Assembly (NCBI RefSeq): GCF_014205255.1
Contig: NZ_JACHNE010000001.1
Coordinates: 1,240,001-1,304,000, forward strand
Origin: Streptomyces caelestis
GTDB lineage: Bacteria > Actinomycetota > Actinomycetes > Streptomycetales > Streptomycetaceae
Direction of reading: 5' to 3'
DNA: 64,000 nucleotides
Shown: piece by piece, positions 7,899 through 16,549 of the stretch
How positions within the stretch are numbered: position 1 is the stretch's first letter
Layout of the letters: every line of letters starts with the position of its first letter
Made by a program: the position numbers and the translations under genes
The notes under the pieces: generated by a model
Database searches by the model: none
The model's input: only the letters and a program-made list of their open reading frames with translations
What the model was told of the DNA's origin: nothing

Positions 7899-8849
7899 AT
7901 GGATCACAGCGGGCACGGCACGACCATGGATCTGCCGCCGTTCACGCTGGGACGAGGGCTGGAGTGGTCGGCCGACCCGTTCTTCCTCATCGCCTGCCTG
8001 GCCGGGCTGGCGCTGTACGGGTGGGGTGTCGTGCGGCTGGTGCGACGCGGCGACAAGTGGCCGGTGGGGCGGACGGTCGCCTTCGTCATCGGCGTGCTGA
8101 GCATCGTGCTCATGATGTGCACCCAGCTGAACGACTACGGCATGGTCATGTTCAGCGTGCACATGGTGCAGCACATGGTGATCAGCATGGTGTCGCCGAT
8201 CCTGATCCTGCTCGGGGCGCCGCTCACGCTGGCGCTGCGCGCGCTGCCGACGGCGGGCCGGGGCCGTAAGGGACCCCGTGAGCTGCTGCTGATGTTCCTG
8301 CACAGCCGCTACATGCGGATCGTCACCCACCCGGCGTTCACGATCCCGCTGTTCATCGCGAGCCTGTACGGGCTGTACTTCACGCCGCTGTTCGACTTCC
8401 TGATGGGCTCCAAGACGGGGCACATCGCGATGATGGTGCACTTCCTCGCCGTCGGCCTGGTGTTCTTCTGGCCGATCATGGGCGTGGACCCGGGCCCGCA
8501 CCGGCCGGGCTACCTGATGCGGATGCTGGAGCTGTTCGCGGGCATGCCGTTCCACGCGTTCTTCGGGATCGCGCTGATGATGGCGTCCGAGCCGATGGTC
8601 GAGGCGTTCAAGAACCCGCCCGCCTCGCTCGGCATCGAGGCGCTGTCCGACCAGAACGCGGCGGGCGGCATCGCCTGGGCGTTCAGCGAGATCCCGTCCG
8701 TACTGGTGCTGGTCGCGCTGCTGTTCCAGTGGTACGCCTCGGACCAGCGGCAGGCCAGGCGCGAGGACCGGGCCGCCGACCGTGACGGGGGCAAGGAACT
8801 CGAGGCGTACAACGCCTATTTGAGCTCGCTGCACGCACGCGGGAACTGA
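7899..8849 (+). CDS. Caa3/CtaG-type membrane protein (cytochrome c oxidase assembly)
   Basis: A 316-residue polytopic membrane protein with about seven hydrophobic segments, for example FFLIACLAGLALYGWGVV, TVAFVIGVLSIVLMM, MVISMVSPILILLGAPLTLAL, FTIPLFIASLYGLYF and IAMMVHFLAVGLVFFW. Conserved histidines occur in VHMVQHMV, the hallmark of the Caa3_CtaG family, which takes part in copper delivery to or assembly of cytochrome c oxidase. The start MDHSGHG has a His-rich N-terminus that could bind copper; that is inference. The ATG at 7899 is preceded by GGAG. It stands alone between the pfkA terminator and a low-complexity region. Confidence 0.85.
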   Translation: MDHSGHGTTMDLPPFTLGRGLEWSADPFFLIACLAGLALYGWGVVRLVRRGDKWPVGRTVAFVIGVLSIVLMMCTQLNDYGMVMFSVHMVQHMVISMVSPILILLGAPLTLALRALPTAGRGRKGPRELLLMFLHSRYMRIVTHPAFTIPLFIASLYGLYFTPLFDFLMGSKTGHIAMMVHFLAVGLVFFWPIMGVDPGPHRPGYLMRMLELFAGMPFHAFFGIALMMASEPMVEAFKNPPASLGIEALSDQNAAGGIAWAFSEIPSVLVLVALLFQWYASDQRQARREDRAADRDGGKELEAYNAYLSSLHARGN

Positions 8850-8890
8850 CTCTTCCCACGCCCCAAGGCGCCCGTTCGTCCTCGCTCTGC

Positions 8891-9230
8891 TCATTCTCCA
8901 CAACGCGGCTGAATGGCTTTTTCCTTCAGTAGCACGAAGGCGCCACCCAGCTCAATGCCACCCGCGTCGAGCGCCGCGCCCAGGAGCAGTGCGCCGCCGA
9001 CGGCGACCGGCTCACCGCCGCAGGTCACCCACTCCCCTCCCCCGGCCACCAGCTCGCCTCCCACCGGCGAACCGGTCACCAGCAGCGCGGCGCCGCCCAG
9101 GAGCAGCGCGCCGCCGCCCGTGAGCAGCACGCCCCCGTCCAGCGCCCCCGCGACGACCACGCCTGCGCCGACCGCCCCCGTGCCCACCGCTCCGGCGAAC
9201 ACCCCACCCACCCCGAGCGCCGCCGTCTAG
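8891..9230. other. Low-complexity region open on both strands; gene orientation undecided
   Basis: On the + strand 8913-9230 would encode a 105-residue Pro/Ser/Thr/Ala-rich protein with no signal peptide, no clear ribosome site and two rare AGG codons. On the - strand 8891-9211 would encode a 106-residue Gly/Leu/Val repeat protein built from units such as GGALLLGAALDAGG, with ordinary Streptomyces codons and a GTG start. It would be divergent from the kinase gene and convergent with the CtaG-type gene. The third codon positions of the two frames coincide, so composition does not decide. I lean slightly to the minus-strand protein but cannot support either firmly. Confidence 0.35.
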
Positions 9231-9263
9231 CACCGCACCCCCGCCGACCCCGGGAGTCACCGG

Positions 9264-10675
9264 ATGTCCTCAGGATCACCGACGTCGGGAGTGGGCCGGG
9301 TCGTCGCCGGCCGTTATCTGCTGCTGCGCCGGCTCGGCAGCGGCGGCATGGGGCATGTCTGGCTCCCCCACGACCAGAGACTCGCCTGCGAGGTCGCGCT
9401 GAAGGAGATCGTGTTCCGCGACCCGGCCGAGGCGGGAAACGAGCGGGAGGCTCGGGTCGCGCGGGCCCGTGCGGAGGCCCGGCACGCGGCCGGGCTGCGC
9501 GGACACCCGCACGTGGTGACGGTGCCCGACGTGCTGGAGCACGAGGGGCTGCCGTGGATCGTCATGGAGTACGTGACCGGCATGGACCTGCGGGAGCTGG
9601 TGACCCGGCGCGGGCCGCTCGCCCCGGCCGAGTGCGCCCGCGTCGGCCTCGCCGCGCTGCACGCGCTGACCGCGGGCCACGAGCGGGGCGTGATGCACCG
9701 GGACGTGAAGCCGGCGAACATCCTGCTCGCGCCGGACCGCACGGACTCGCCGTACGGGCGGGTGCTGCTCACCGACTACGGCATCTCCGTGCAGCCGGTC
9801 GCCCGTGAGACGCGGTACACGAGGGCGTCCGCGCTGGTCGGCACGGCGGGGTGTCTGGCGCCGGAGCGGGCGTCCGGCAGCGCGCCGACGCCGGCCGCCG
9901 ACCTGTTCTCGCTGGGCTGCACGCTGTACTTCGGCGTCGAGGGTCGCGGTCCCTTCGAGCGGGAGTCGCACCTGGCGGCGCTCACCGCGGTGGTCATGGA
10001 GGAGCCGCTCGCACCGGTCCTGTGCTCGCGGACCGGCCGGGCGGGACCCGGTTCGCCGGCATGCCCCGGCTCTCCCTGGACCCGACCTGCCGGGACAAGG
10101 CGCCCGACGGGCAGGTGGTCGCGTTCGTCGAGGCGGCCTCGGCGGACGAGGCACGGAAACGGGGGCCGGCCCGGTGCGAGGAGCGGACCCGGGAGCTGCG
10201 GGACCGGCTCGCCGATGTCCGCAACCACGCCGTCGTGCCGAGCGGCACCGGGTTCGAGGCGGCGGGGCGGCGCACCGCCTGCCTGGTCCTCGGCGCGCAC
10301 GGGCCGCTGTACGGGCCGCTCGGGGAGCGACGTAGGTTCGGTACGGCGTTCGCCGACACCGCGACCATGCAGAAGCGTGACTGCTTGGACGTCCGTTCGA
10401 ACCCGGAGGCACGGCTGGTGCCGTGCGGCGGGCGGTACGACCAGCAGGTGCTCGGATTCACCCGACTGGGCGGCGGCGTGACACTCGCCGAGGCCCGGAC
10501 CTCATCGGACGCGGCATGCGCCCGGGACGTGGCACCGCGCGACTACGGCTTCGATCCGTCCGTCTACGAAGCCGGTTCGTGGACCAGCGACGGACCCTGG
10601 AAATCCGGTACTCATGTCGTCGTCTGCACCGTCAGGAGGCAGAACGGGGGCACCATGGGGGAAACAGAACCATGA
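9264..10675 (+). pseudogene. Ser/Thr protein kinase gene, frameshifted and internally shortened
   Basis: The first part (9264 to about 10020) encodes a Hanks-type kinase: glycine loop GSGGMG (residues 25-30), Lys47, HRDVKPAN with Asp147, DYG instead of DFG (about 171), GTAGCLAPE and DLFSLGC. It then runs into Arg/Pro-rich junk in the same frame, before the last kinase helices. The third base register (reading to 10675) becomes coding from about 10050: CRDKAPDGQVVAFVEAASAD, then a Cys-paired domain CLDVRSNPEARLVPC and YGFDPSVYEAGSW, which resembles the septum-formation-like C-terminal domains of Streptomyces receptor kinases. The kinase C-lobe and the expected membrane segment are missing, so I infer a deletion plus frame change. 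A sequencing error would not explain the missing parts. Confidence 0.7.
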
Positions 10676-10688
10676 GGAGGGTGTTGCG

Positions 10689-10868
10689 ATGCCCGGTTCC
10701 ACGAACGGTTCGAACGCGACGAAGACCATGGGAGGGCTCACCGTCGGCGGCCTCGTCCTGGTGACGGCCTACACGGTGGCGCTCGGCAGCAACGGCTGGC
10801 TGTGGTTCGGCTGGGTCGTCCTGGGCCTGATCACCCTCGGGATGGTGGTCACCACGAAGAGCACCTGA
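10689..10868 (+). CDS. Small membrane protein of unknown function
   Basis: A 59-residue protein. The first 15 residues are polar (PGSTNGSNATKT), followed by two hydrophobic segments, GGLTVGGLVLVTAYTVAL and WLWFGWVVLGLITLGMVV, and a short tail KST. GGAGG stands about nine bases before the ATG and overlaps the end of the broken kinase reading frame, so the two were probably co-transcribed. The next gene is convergent and only four bases away. I do not recognise a family; a role linked to the kinase is a guess. Confidence 0.6.
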   Translation: MPGSTNGSNATKTMGGLTVGGLVLVTAYTVALGSNGWLWFGWVVLGLITLGMVVTTKST

Positions 10869-10872
10869 GAGC

Positions 10873-12078
10873 TCACTCCCGGGTCAGCCGTCCGGCCGAA
10901 TGCACGCCCGGCTGGTACTTCGGGAGCCGGACGGTGATCTTCATGCCCGCACCCGTGGCGGTCTCGATGACGAGGCCGTGGCCGTCGCCGTAGACCTGGC
11001 GGAGCCGGTCGTCGACGTTGGAGAGCCCTATGCCCCCCGAGGGGCTGACCTCGCGGGCGAGGATACGGCGGAGCAGGACGGGGTCCATGCCGGCGCCGTC
11101 GTCCTCGATGACGACCAGGGCCTCGGCACCCGCGTCCTGGGCGGTGATCTGGATGTGGCACTTGTCGGCCTTGCCCTCCAGTCCGTGCTTGACGGCGTTC
11201 TCGACGAGCGGCTGGAGGCACAGGAAGGGCAGGGTGACGGGCAGCACCTCCGGGGCGATCTGGAGAGTGACGGCGAGGCGGTCGCCGAAGCGTGCCCGTA
11301 CGAGTGCCAGGTAGTGGTCGATGGCGTGCAGTTCGTCGGCGAGAGTGGTGAAGTCGCCGTGCCGGCGGAACGAGTAGCGGGTGAAGTCGGCGAACTCCAG
11401 GAGCAGTTCACGGGCACGCTCGGGGTCGGTGCGGACGAACGAGGCGATCACCGCGAGCGAGTTGAAGATGAAGTGCGGGGATATCTGGGCCCGCAGCGCC
11501 CTGATCTCGGCCTCGATGAGGCGGGTGCGGGACTGGTCCAGGTCCGCCAGCTCCAGCTGCACGGACACCCAGCGGGCCACCTCGCCGGCCGCCCGGACGA
11601 GGACCGCCGACTCGCGGGGCGCGCAGGCGACGAGGGCGCCGTGTACGCGGTCGTCGACGGTGAGCGGGGCGACGACCGCCCAGCGCACCGGGCAGTCGAG
11701 GAGGTCACAGGTCAGCTGGAAGGCCTCGCCGCGGCCGGTCTCCAGAGGGCCGGCCAGGCGTTCCATGATCTCGGTGCGGTGGTGGGCGCCGTCACCGTCC
11801 CAGACCAGGACCTGTTTGCGGTCGGTCAGGCAGAGGGCGTCCGTGCCGAGCAGGGAGCGCAGTTTGCGGGCGGATTTGCGGGCGGTCTCCTCCGTCAGCC
11901 CGGCCCGCAGCGGGGGTGCGGCGAGGGAGGCGGTGTGGAGGGTCTCGAAGGTGGCGTGTTCGACGGGGGTGCCCAGGCCGCCGAGGCTCTGGGGGCGTGC
12001 CGTGCGCCGGCCGAGCCAGACGCCCACGGCCAGCACCGGGAGCACGGCGACGCACAGGCCCGCCAGGAATCCGCTCAT
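10873..12078 (-). CDS. LytS-type sensor histidine kinase
   Basis: A 401-residue kinase. It begins with a single membrane segment (SGFLAGLCVAVLPVLAVGVWL), continues with a GAF-like sensor domain (about residues 70-190, LLGTDALCLTDRKQVLVW to VHGALVACAPRE) and has the His_kinase (PF06580) box ALRAQISPHFIFNSLAVI with the phospho-acceptor His. The ATPase domain holds PLVENAVKHGLEGK, DDGAGMD and GIGLSNVDDRL. It starts at ATG 12078 in a four-base ATGA overlap with the symporter gene, showing translational coupling. The matching LytTR regulator lies three genes upstream in the same operon, so the kinase probably senses a transported substrate or a cytoplasmic ligand via the GAF domain. Confidence 0.9.
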   Translation of the reverse strand: MSGFLAGLCVAVLPVLAVGVWLGRRTARPQSLGGLGTPVEHATFETLHTASLAAPPLRAGLTEETARKSARKLRSLLGTDALCLTDRKQVLVWDGDGAHHRTEIMERLAGPLETGRGEAFQLTCDLLDCPVRWAVVAPLTVDDRVHGALVACAPRESAVLVRAAGEVARWVSVQLELADLDQSRTRLIEAEIRALRAQISPHFIFNSLAVIASFVRTDPERARELLLEFADFTRYSFRRHGDFTTLADELHAIDHYLALVRARFGDRLAVTLQIAPEVLPVTLPFLCLQPLVENAVKHGLEGKADKCHIQITAQDAGAEALVVIEDDGAGMDPVLLRRILAREVSPSGGIGLSNVDDRLRQVYGDGHGLVIETATGAGMKITVRLPKYQPGVHSAGRLTRE

Positions 12079-13784
12079 GCCGTCACCTCCGTGCGCAGTT
12101 CCTCGGGCAGGTGGAACCGGGCCAGGACCGCCGCCGTGCCCGGCGGCACCCGGCCGGGAGTGGCCAGGGACACCAGGATCATGGTGAGGAAGCCCAGCGG
12201 CACCGACCAGAGCGCGGGCCAGGCGAGCAGGGCGTGCAGCGCGCCCTGGCCCGGGTAGCCCGCCATGGTCGCGGCGACGGCGAGCAGGGCGGAGCCGCCG
12301 CCGACCAGCATGCCGGCGGCCGCGCCGGGCGGGGTCAGCCGCCGCCACCAGATGCCGAGGACGAGCAGCGGGCAGAACGAGGACGCGGACACGGCGAAGG
12401 CGAGCCCCACCGCGTCGGCGACCGGGAGCCCGCCGACCAGGACGCTCGCCGCGAGGGGCATGGACATCGCGAGGGCGGTCCCGAGCCGGAAGTGCCGTAC
12501 GCCCCGCGCGGGCAGGACGTCCTGGGTGAGCACGCCCGCGACGGCCATGGTGAGACCCGAGGCCGTGGACAGGAACGCGGCGAAGGCGCCGCCCGCCACC
12601 AGCGCGCCCAGCAGATCGCCGCCCACTCCCCCGATGATGCGGTCGGGCAGGAGGAGGACGGCGGCGTCCGTGTCGCCGGTGAGGGTGAGTTCCGGGGCGT
12701 AGAGGCGGCCGAGGGCGCCGTAGACGGGCGGCAGGAGGTAGAAGGCGCCGATCAGGCCGAGGACCACGACGGTGGTGCGGCGGGCGGCGACGCCGTGCGG
12801 GCTGGTGTAGAAGCGGACCACGACGTGCGGCAGGCCCATGGTGCCGAGGAACGTGGCGAGGATCAGCCCGTACGTGGCGTACAGCGGGCGTTCCTCGCGG
12901 CTCTCGGCCTGTGCGGGCGACAGGTCGCCGCCGCTGCGCTGCGCCTCGGGGACGGTCGCTCCCTCGGCGAAGGTGAGCCGGGTGCCGCGTTCGACGCGGT
13001 GGGTGCCGGCGGGCAGGTCGAGGCGGGCGCCGGTGTGTTCACGGCCGTCCACGGTGCCGGTCACCGTGACGGTGAGGGGCCGGTCCAGTTTCAGGTCGAT
13101 GCTGTCGCCCACGCGGACGACGCGCTGCTCGCGGAAGGTGGACGGTTCGTCGAAGGCGTGGCGGGGGGCTCCGTCGCTCTGCCAGGCGAGCACCAGGAAC
13201 AGGGCGGGGACGAGCAGGGCGGTGAGTTTCAGCCAGTACTGGAAGGCCTGGACGAAGGTGATGCTGCGCATGCCGCCGGCGGCGACGGTGGCGGTCACGA
13301 CGACGGCGACGATCACGCCGCCGAGCCAGTCGGGCGCCCCGGTCAGCACCGTCAGGGTCAGTCCCGCGCCCTGGAGCTGGGGCAGCAGGTACAGCCAGCC
13401 GACGCCGACGACGAAGGCACCGGCCAGCCGCCGTACGGCCTGGGAGGCGAGGCGGGCCTCGGCGAAGTCGGGGAGCGTGTAGGCGCCGGAGCGGCGCAGC
13501 GGGGCGGCGACGAAGAGGAGCAGGACCAGGTAGCCGGCGGTGTATCCGACCGGGTACCAGAGCATGTCGGGGCCCTGGACCAGGACCAGGCCCGCTATGC
13601 CCAGGAAGGAGGCGGCGGAGAGGTACTCGCCGCTGATGGCGGCGGCGTTGAGGCGGGGGCCGACGGTGCGTGAGGCGACGTAGAAGTCGGAGGTGGTGCG
13701 GGAGATGCGCAGGCCGAAGGCACCGACCAGGACCGTCGCGACGACGACCAGGGCGACGGCGGGGACGGCGTAGTTGGAGTTCAT
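12075..13784 (-). CDS. Sodium:solute symporter (acetate/monocarboxylate type)
   Basis: A 569-residue SSS-family carrier with about 13 membrane segments. The start (VPAVALVVVATVLVGAFGLRIS, TSDFYVASRTVGP, NAAAISGEYLSAASFLGIAGL) is characteristic of the ActP/MctC branch that imports acetate, pyruvate or similar monocarboxylates with sodium. There is a roughly 80-residue soluble insert between segments, about residues 205-290, rich in charged and Thr residues (VGDSIDLKLDRPLTVTVTGT). The gene follows a small two-segment membrane protein, as actP follows yjcH in other bacteria, and overlaps the LytS kinase gene. The whole cluster is probably a substrate-sensing transport operon; the actual substrate is not visible. 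Confidence 0.9.
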   Translation of the reverse strand: MNSNYAVPAVALVVVATVLVGAFGLRISRTTSDFYVASRTVGPRLNAAAISGEYLSAASFLGIAGLVLVQGPDMLWYPVGYTAGYLVLLLFVAAPLRRSGAYTLPDFAEARLASQAVRRLAGAFVVGVGWLYLLPQLQGAGLTLTVLTGAPDWLGGVIVAVVVTATVAAGGMRSITFVQAFQYWLKLTALLVPALFLVLAWQSDGAPRHAFDEPSTFREQRVVRVGDSIDLKLDRPLTVTVTGTVDGREHTGARLDLPAGTHRVERGTRLTFAEGATVPEAQRSGGDLSPAQAESREERPLYATYGLILATFLGTMGLPHVVVRFYTSPHGVAARRTTVVVLGLIGAFYLLPPVYGALGRLYAPELTLTGDTDAAVLLLPDRIIGGVGGDLLGALVAGGAFAAFLSTASGLTMAVAGVLTQDVLPARGVRHFRLGTALAMSMPLAASVLVGGLPVADAVGLAFAVSASSFCPLLVLGIWWRRLTPPGAAAGMLVGGGSALLAVAATMAGYPGQGALHALLAWPALWSVPLGFLTMILVSLATPGRVPPGTAAVLARFHLPEELRTEVTA

Positions 13785-13798
13785 CGGGCGCCAGTTCG

Positions 13799-13840
13799 AT
13801 CGTCGGTCATGGGTCGTCGGTCATCAGTCGTCGGTCATCA
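13799..13840 (+). repeat. Three tandem copies of a 14-bp unit
   Basis: GATCGTCGGTCATG, GTCGTCGGTCATCA and GTCGTCGGTCATCA lie head to tail in the 71-base gap between the symporter gene and the small membrane protein gene, with a degenerate fourth unit after them. The function is unknown; slippage-type expansion is likely. Confidence 0.6.
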
Positions 13841-13855
13841 GTCGCTGGCCGTCGT

Positions 13856-14221
13856 TCATCGGTCTTCGACGAGGCGTACGAAGTCGCGCTCGTTGCGCTC
13901 GGCGCGGCGGACGTACCAGCGGGCGAGCAGGACCAGCGGTGCATAGAGGCCGAAGCCGAGGACGGCCCACTCCAGGCGGCGGGTGCCGGGCATCGCCGCG
14001 AACAGCAGCGGCAGCGGGCCGACGAGCAGAGCGAGGACCGCGAAGACGGCGAGGGCGGCGCGCAGCTGGGTGCGCATCAGGGAGCGGACGTAGGTGTGGC
14101 CGAGGGTGGTCTGCTCGTCGATCTCGGTGCGCGGGCGGTAGTAGCCGGAGGCCCTGCGGGTTTGGCGGGGCGGGCCGGTGACGACGACGCGGCGCTCGGT
14201 GTGGTCCTGGGGCACCGTCAC
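13856..14221 (-). CDS. Small two-span membrane protein (DUF485-like partner of the symporter)
   Basis: A 121-residue protein. The first 50 residues are soluble and basic (TVPQDHTERRVVVTGPPRQ, YYRPRTEIDEQTTLGHTYVRSLMRTQL). Two membrane segments follow: LRAALAVFAVLALLVGPLPLLF and LEWAVLGFGLYAPLVLLARWYV, then a charged end RRAERNERDFVRLVEDR. The position directly before an acetate-type symporter, the two segments and the length resemble the DUF485/YjcH companions, though the sequence similarity is only general. The GTG start at 14221 overlaps the LytTR gene stop by four bases (GTGA), so it is translationally coupled. Confidence 0.75.
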   Translation of the reverse strand: MTVPQDHTERRVVVTGPPRQTRRASGYYRPRTEIDEQTTLGHTYVRSLMRTQLRAALAVFAVLALLVGPLPLLFAAMPGTRRLEWAVLGFGLYAPLVLLARWYVRRAERNERDFVRLVEDR

Positions 14222-14967
14222 GCCCTCCTCATGAGCAGGTCGCGCAGTTCGCGCGTGTGGCGCCGGCTGACCTGGAGTTCCTCGGAGCCGACGAGGACGC
14301 TGACGGTGCCCGCGTCGAGGCGGAGTTCGCCGATGTGGCGCAGGGCGACGAGGTGGCGGCGGTGGATGCGGACGAAGCCGCGGGAGCGCCAGCGCTCCTC
14401 CAGGGTGGACAGCGGGATGCGGACCAGGTGGCTGCCCTTGTCGGTGTGCAGGCGGGCGTAGTCGCCCTGGGCCTCGACGTGGGTGATGTCGTCGACGGCC
14501 ACGAAGCGGGTCACGCCGCCGAGCTCGACGGGTATGTGGTCGGGGTCGGGCTCGCTCACGGGTATGCGGGGCGCGGTGCCGCGCAGCTCGGCGGCACGCC
14601 GTACGGCCTCCGCCAGCCGTTCCTTGCGGACGGGCTTGAGGACGTAGTCGACGGCCTTGAGGTCGAAGGCCTGGACGGCGAAGTCCTCGTGGGCGGTGAC
14701 GAACACGACCAGCGGCGGCCGGGCGAACCCGGTGAGCAACCGGGCCAGGTCGAGCCCGTCGAGGCCGGGCATCTGGATGTCGAGGAAGACGACGTCGATC
14801 GCCTCGGGCCCGCCCGGGCCGGACTCCAGGGCGCGGTTGATGCGGCGCAGTGCCTCGGTCGCGTCGCCGGCGCCCTCCGCGCTGCCGATGCGGGGGTCCG
14901 CGTGCAGCAGGTAGAGCAGTTCCTCCAGCGAGGGGCGTTCGTCGTCGACAGCGAGGGCGCGCAGCAT
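14218..14967 (-). CDS. LytTR-family response regulator
   Basis: A 249-residue regulator, first gene of the four-gene operon. The receiver domain has LAVDDERPSLEEL, the phospho-acceptor region DVVFLDIQMPGLDG (about residues 58-71), the Thr/Ala switch VTAHEDFA and the Lys in VLKPVRKERL. The C-terminal LytTR DNA-binding domain runs from about residue 150 (VDDITHVEAQGDYARLHT, RIHRRHLVAL, QVSRRHTRELRDLL). Start ATG at 14967. It pairs with the LytS kinase at 10873-12078 and is expected to activate the symporter operon. This is inferred from family practice, for example BtsSR and YpdAB, which control carboxylate transporters. No obvious LytTR direct repeats were identified upstream. Confidence 0.92.
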   Translation of the reverse strand: MLRALAVDDERPSLEELLYLLHADPRIGSAEGAGDATEALRRINRALESGPGGPEAIDVVFLDIQMPGLDGLDLARLLTGFARPPLVVFVTAHEDFAVQAFDLKAVDYVLKPVRKERLAEAVRRAAELRGTAPRIPVSEPDPDHIPVELGGVTRFVAVDDITHVEAQGDYARLHTDKGSHLVRIPLSTLEERWRSRGFVRIHRRHLVALRHIGELRLDAGTVSVLVGSEELQVSRRHTRELRDLLMRRA

Positions 14968-15085
14968 GAACCCGGAGTGTAGGGGCGATCGGTACGTCTG
15001 GACATGTGCCGGTGGACGTTGCCCCTGGGCGAGGTGCCCGCGCCGGGCCGGGCGCGGCCGGGATACCGGTGGATACAGTGCCCGC

Positions 15086-15601
15086 ATGAACAGCAGGTCC
15101 ACGCCGTTCGACGAACTCGACCGGAAGATCATCACGGCGTTGATGGCGAACGCCCGGACGTCCTTCGCCGAGATCGGCACGGCGATCGGGCTGTCGGCCA
15201 CGGCGGTCAAGCGCCGGGTCGACCGGCTGCGGGAGACCGGCGTCATCACCGGGTTCACGGCCACGGTGAAACCGTCCGCGCTGGGCTGGCGCACCGAGGC
15301 CTACGTCGAGGTGTACTGCGAGGGCGCAGCCCCGCCGCGGCGGCTGGCCGAGGTCGTGCGCGACTACCCGGAGATCACCGCGGCGATGACCGTGACGGGC
15401 GGTGCGGACGCGTTGCTGCACGTGCGGGCGCGGGACGTGGAGCACTTCGAAGAGGTGCTGGAGCGGATCCGCCAGGAGCCCTTCATCCGGAAGACGATCA
15501 GCGTGATGGTGCTGTCCCATCTGCTTCCGGACAGTCCGGAGGCGGGTGCCAGCCATCCGGCGCCGGAGGAGTTGCCGGGCGGCGCAGCAGGCGTGCGCTG
15601 A
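15086..15601 (+). CDS. Lrp/AsnC-family regulator
   Basis: A 171-residue protein with an N-terminal helix-turn-helix (FDELDRKIITALMANARTSFAEIGTAIGLSATAVKRRVDRL, about residues 8-48) and the RAM ligand-binding domain (EAYVEVYCEGAAPPRRLAEVV, GGADALLHVRARDVEHFEEVL). The family senses amino acids in the cytoplasm. It lies just upstream of, and reads in the same direction as, the arginine/ornithine catabolic pair, so an arginine- or ornithine-responsive control of those genes is likely. The C-terminal 25 residues are unstructured. Start ATG at 15086. Confidence 0.88.
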   Translation: MNSRSTPFDELDRKIITALMANARTSFAEIGTAIGLSATAVKRRVDRLRETGVITGFTATVKPSALGWRTEAYVEVYCEGAAPPRRLAEVVRDYPEITAAMTVTGGADALLHVRARDVEHFEEVLERIRQEPFIRKTISVMVLSHLLPDSPEAGASHPAPEELPGGAAGVR

Positions 15602-15649
15602 CCGGCCTCAAGACGCAGCGTTCCTGCGCCCACGCGCAACTGATGTTCC

Positions 15650-15679
15650 TTGTCGGCCGCCTCCGCCAGTTCCTACCTT
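15650..15679 (+). promoter_or_regulatory. Candidate promoter for the arginine catabolic genes
   Basis: TTGTCG (15650-15655) and TACCTT (15674-15679) are separated by 18 bases, 49 bases before the GTG of the hydrolase gene. They are moderately close to the housekeeping consensus. The call is by eye. Confidence 0.35.
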
Positions 15680-15727
15680 GGTGTCAACCACCAGTCACAC
15701 ACCGTGAGGAAGCGGAGGGACCCCTCT

Positions 15728-16549
15728 GTGCCCGACTCCCGTGTGCCGCGCCGGCGGCGCTACCTCGTCTGCGAGCCCAGACACTTCGCCGTGCAGTACG
15801 CGATCAACCCGTGGATGCGTCCCGGCGAACCCGTCGACGTCATCCGCGCGCTGGACCAGTGGCAGGCGCTGGTCGACGCCTACCGTGCCCACGGCCATAC
15901 CGTGGACACTGTGAAACCCGTGCCCGGTCTGCCCGACATGGTCTTCGCCGCGAACGCGGCGGTCGTCGTCGACGGCCGCGTCTTCGGCTCCCTCTTCCAC
16001 GCGCCCGAGCGGCGTGGCGAGTCCGTGCCGTACGAGGCGTGGTTCAAGTCGGAGGGCTACGAGGTCTACCACCCCGAGTCGGTGTGCGAGGGCGAGGGCG
16101 ACCTGGTGCCGGCCGGCCGCTGGATCCTGGCCGGGACGGGCTTCCGCACCACCCGTGAGGCCCACAGCGAGGCGCAGGAGTACTTCGGGCTGCCGGTGAT
16201 CAGCCTGACGCTGGTGGACCCGTACTTCTACCACCTGGACACGGCGCTGTTCGTCCTGGACGAGGAGAACATCGCCTACTACCCCGAGGCGTTCTCGCCG
16301 GGCAGCCGCGAGGTGCTGGCCCGGCTGTACCCGGACGCGGTGCTCGCCACCCGTGAGGACGCGATGGCGTTCGGGCTCAACTCCGTCTCCGACGGGCGGC
16401 ACGTGTTCATCTCACCGGGGGCGACGGGCCTGGCCGGCCGGCTCGCCGGCCGTGGCTACGTCCCCGTCCCCGTCGACCTGTCCGAGTTCCAGAAGGCCGG
16501 TGGCGGCATCAAGTGCTGCACCCAGGAGATCCGGGAGATCCGCTCATGA
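15728..16549 (+). CDS. Dimethylargininase-like amidinohydrolase, possible arginine dihydrolase
   Basis: A 273-residue member of the guanidine-modifying (pentein) superfamily. The nucleophile is one of the Cys in GGGIKCCTQEI (263/264), the His lies in FYHLDTALFVLDEE, and the substrate loop reads PGLPDMVFAANAAVV with Asn76. Most annotations would say dimethylargininase (asymmetric dimethylarginine to citrulline). However, the Asn where arginine deiminases have Asp, the terminal GG-KCC motif and the operon with ornithine aminotransferase fit the ArgZ/AgrE type, which turns arginine directly into ornithine, ammonia and CO2. I recall these residues from that family but cannot align here. The next gene begins inside its stop codon (ATGA). 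GGAGGG precedes the GTG. Confidence 0.85.
   Translation: MPDSRVPRRRRYLVCEPRHFAVQYAINPWMRPGEPVDVIRALDQWQALVDAYRAHGHTVDTVKPVPGLPDMVFAANAAVVVDGRVFGSLFHAPERRGESVPYEAWFKSEGYEVYHPESVCEGEGDLVPAGRWILAGTGFRTTREAHSEAQEYFGLPVISLTLVDPYFYHLDTALFVLDEENIAYYPEAFSPGSREVLARLYPDAVLATREDAMAFGLNSVSDGRHVFISPGATGLAGRLAGRGYVPVPVDLSEFQKAGGGIKCCTQEIREIRS

Noticed and set aside
13785..13855. CRISPR-like short repeats
   Set aside because: Only three 14-base units in direct tandem without spacers; a simple tandem repeat.
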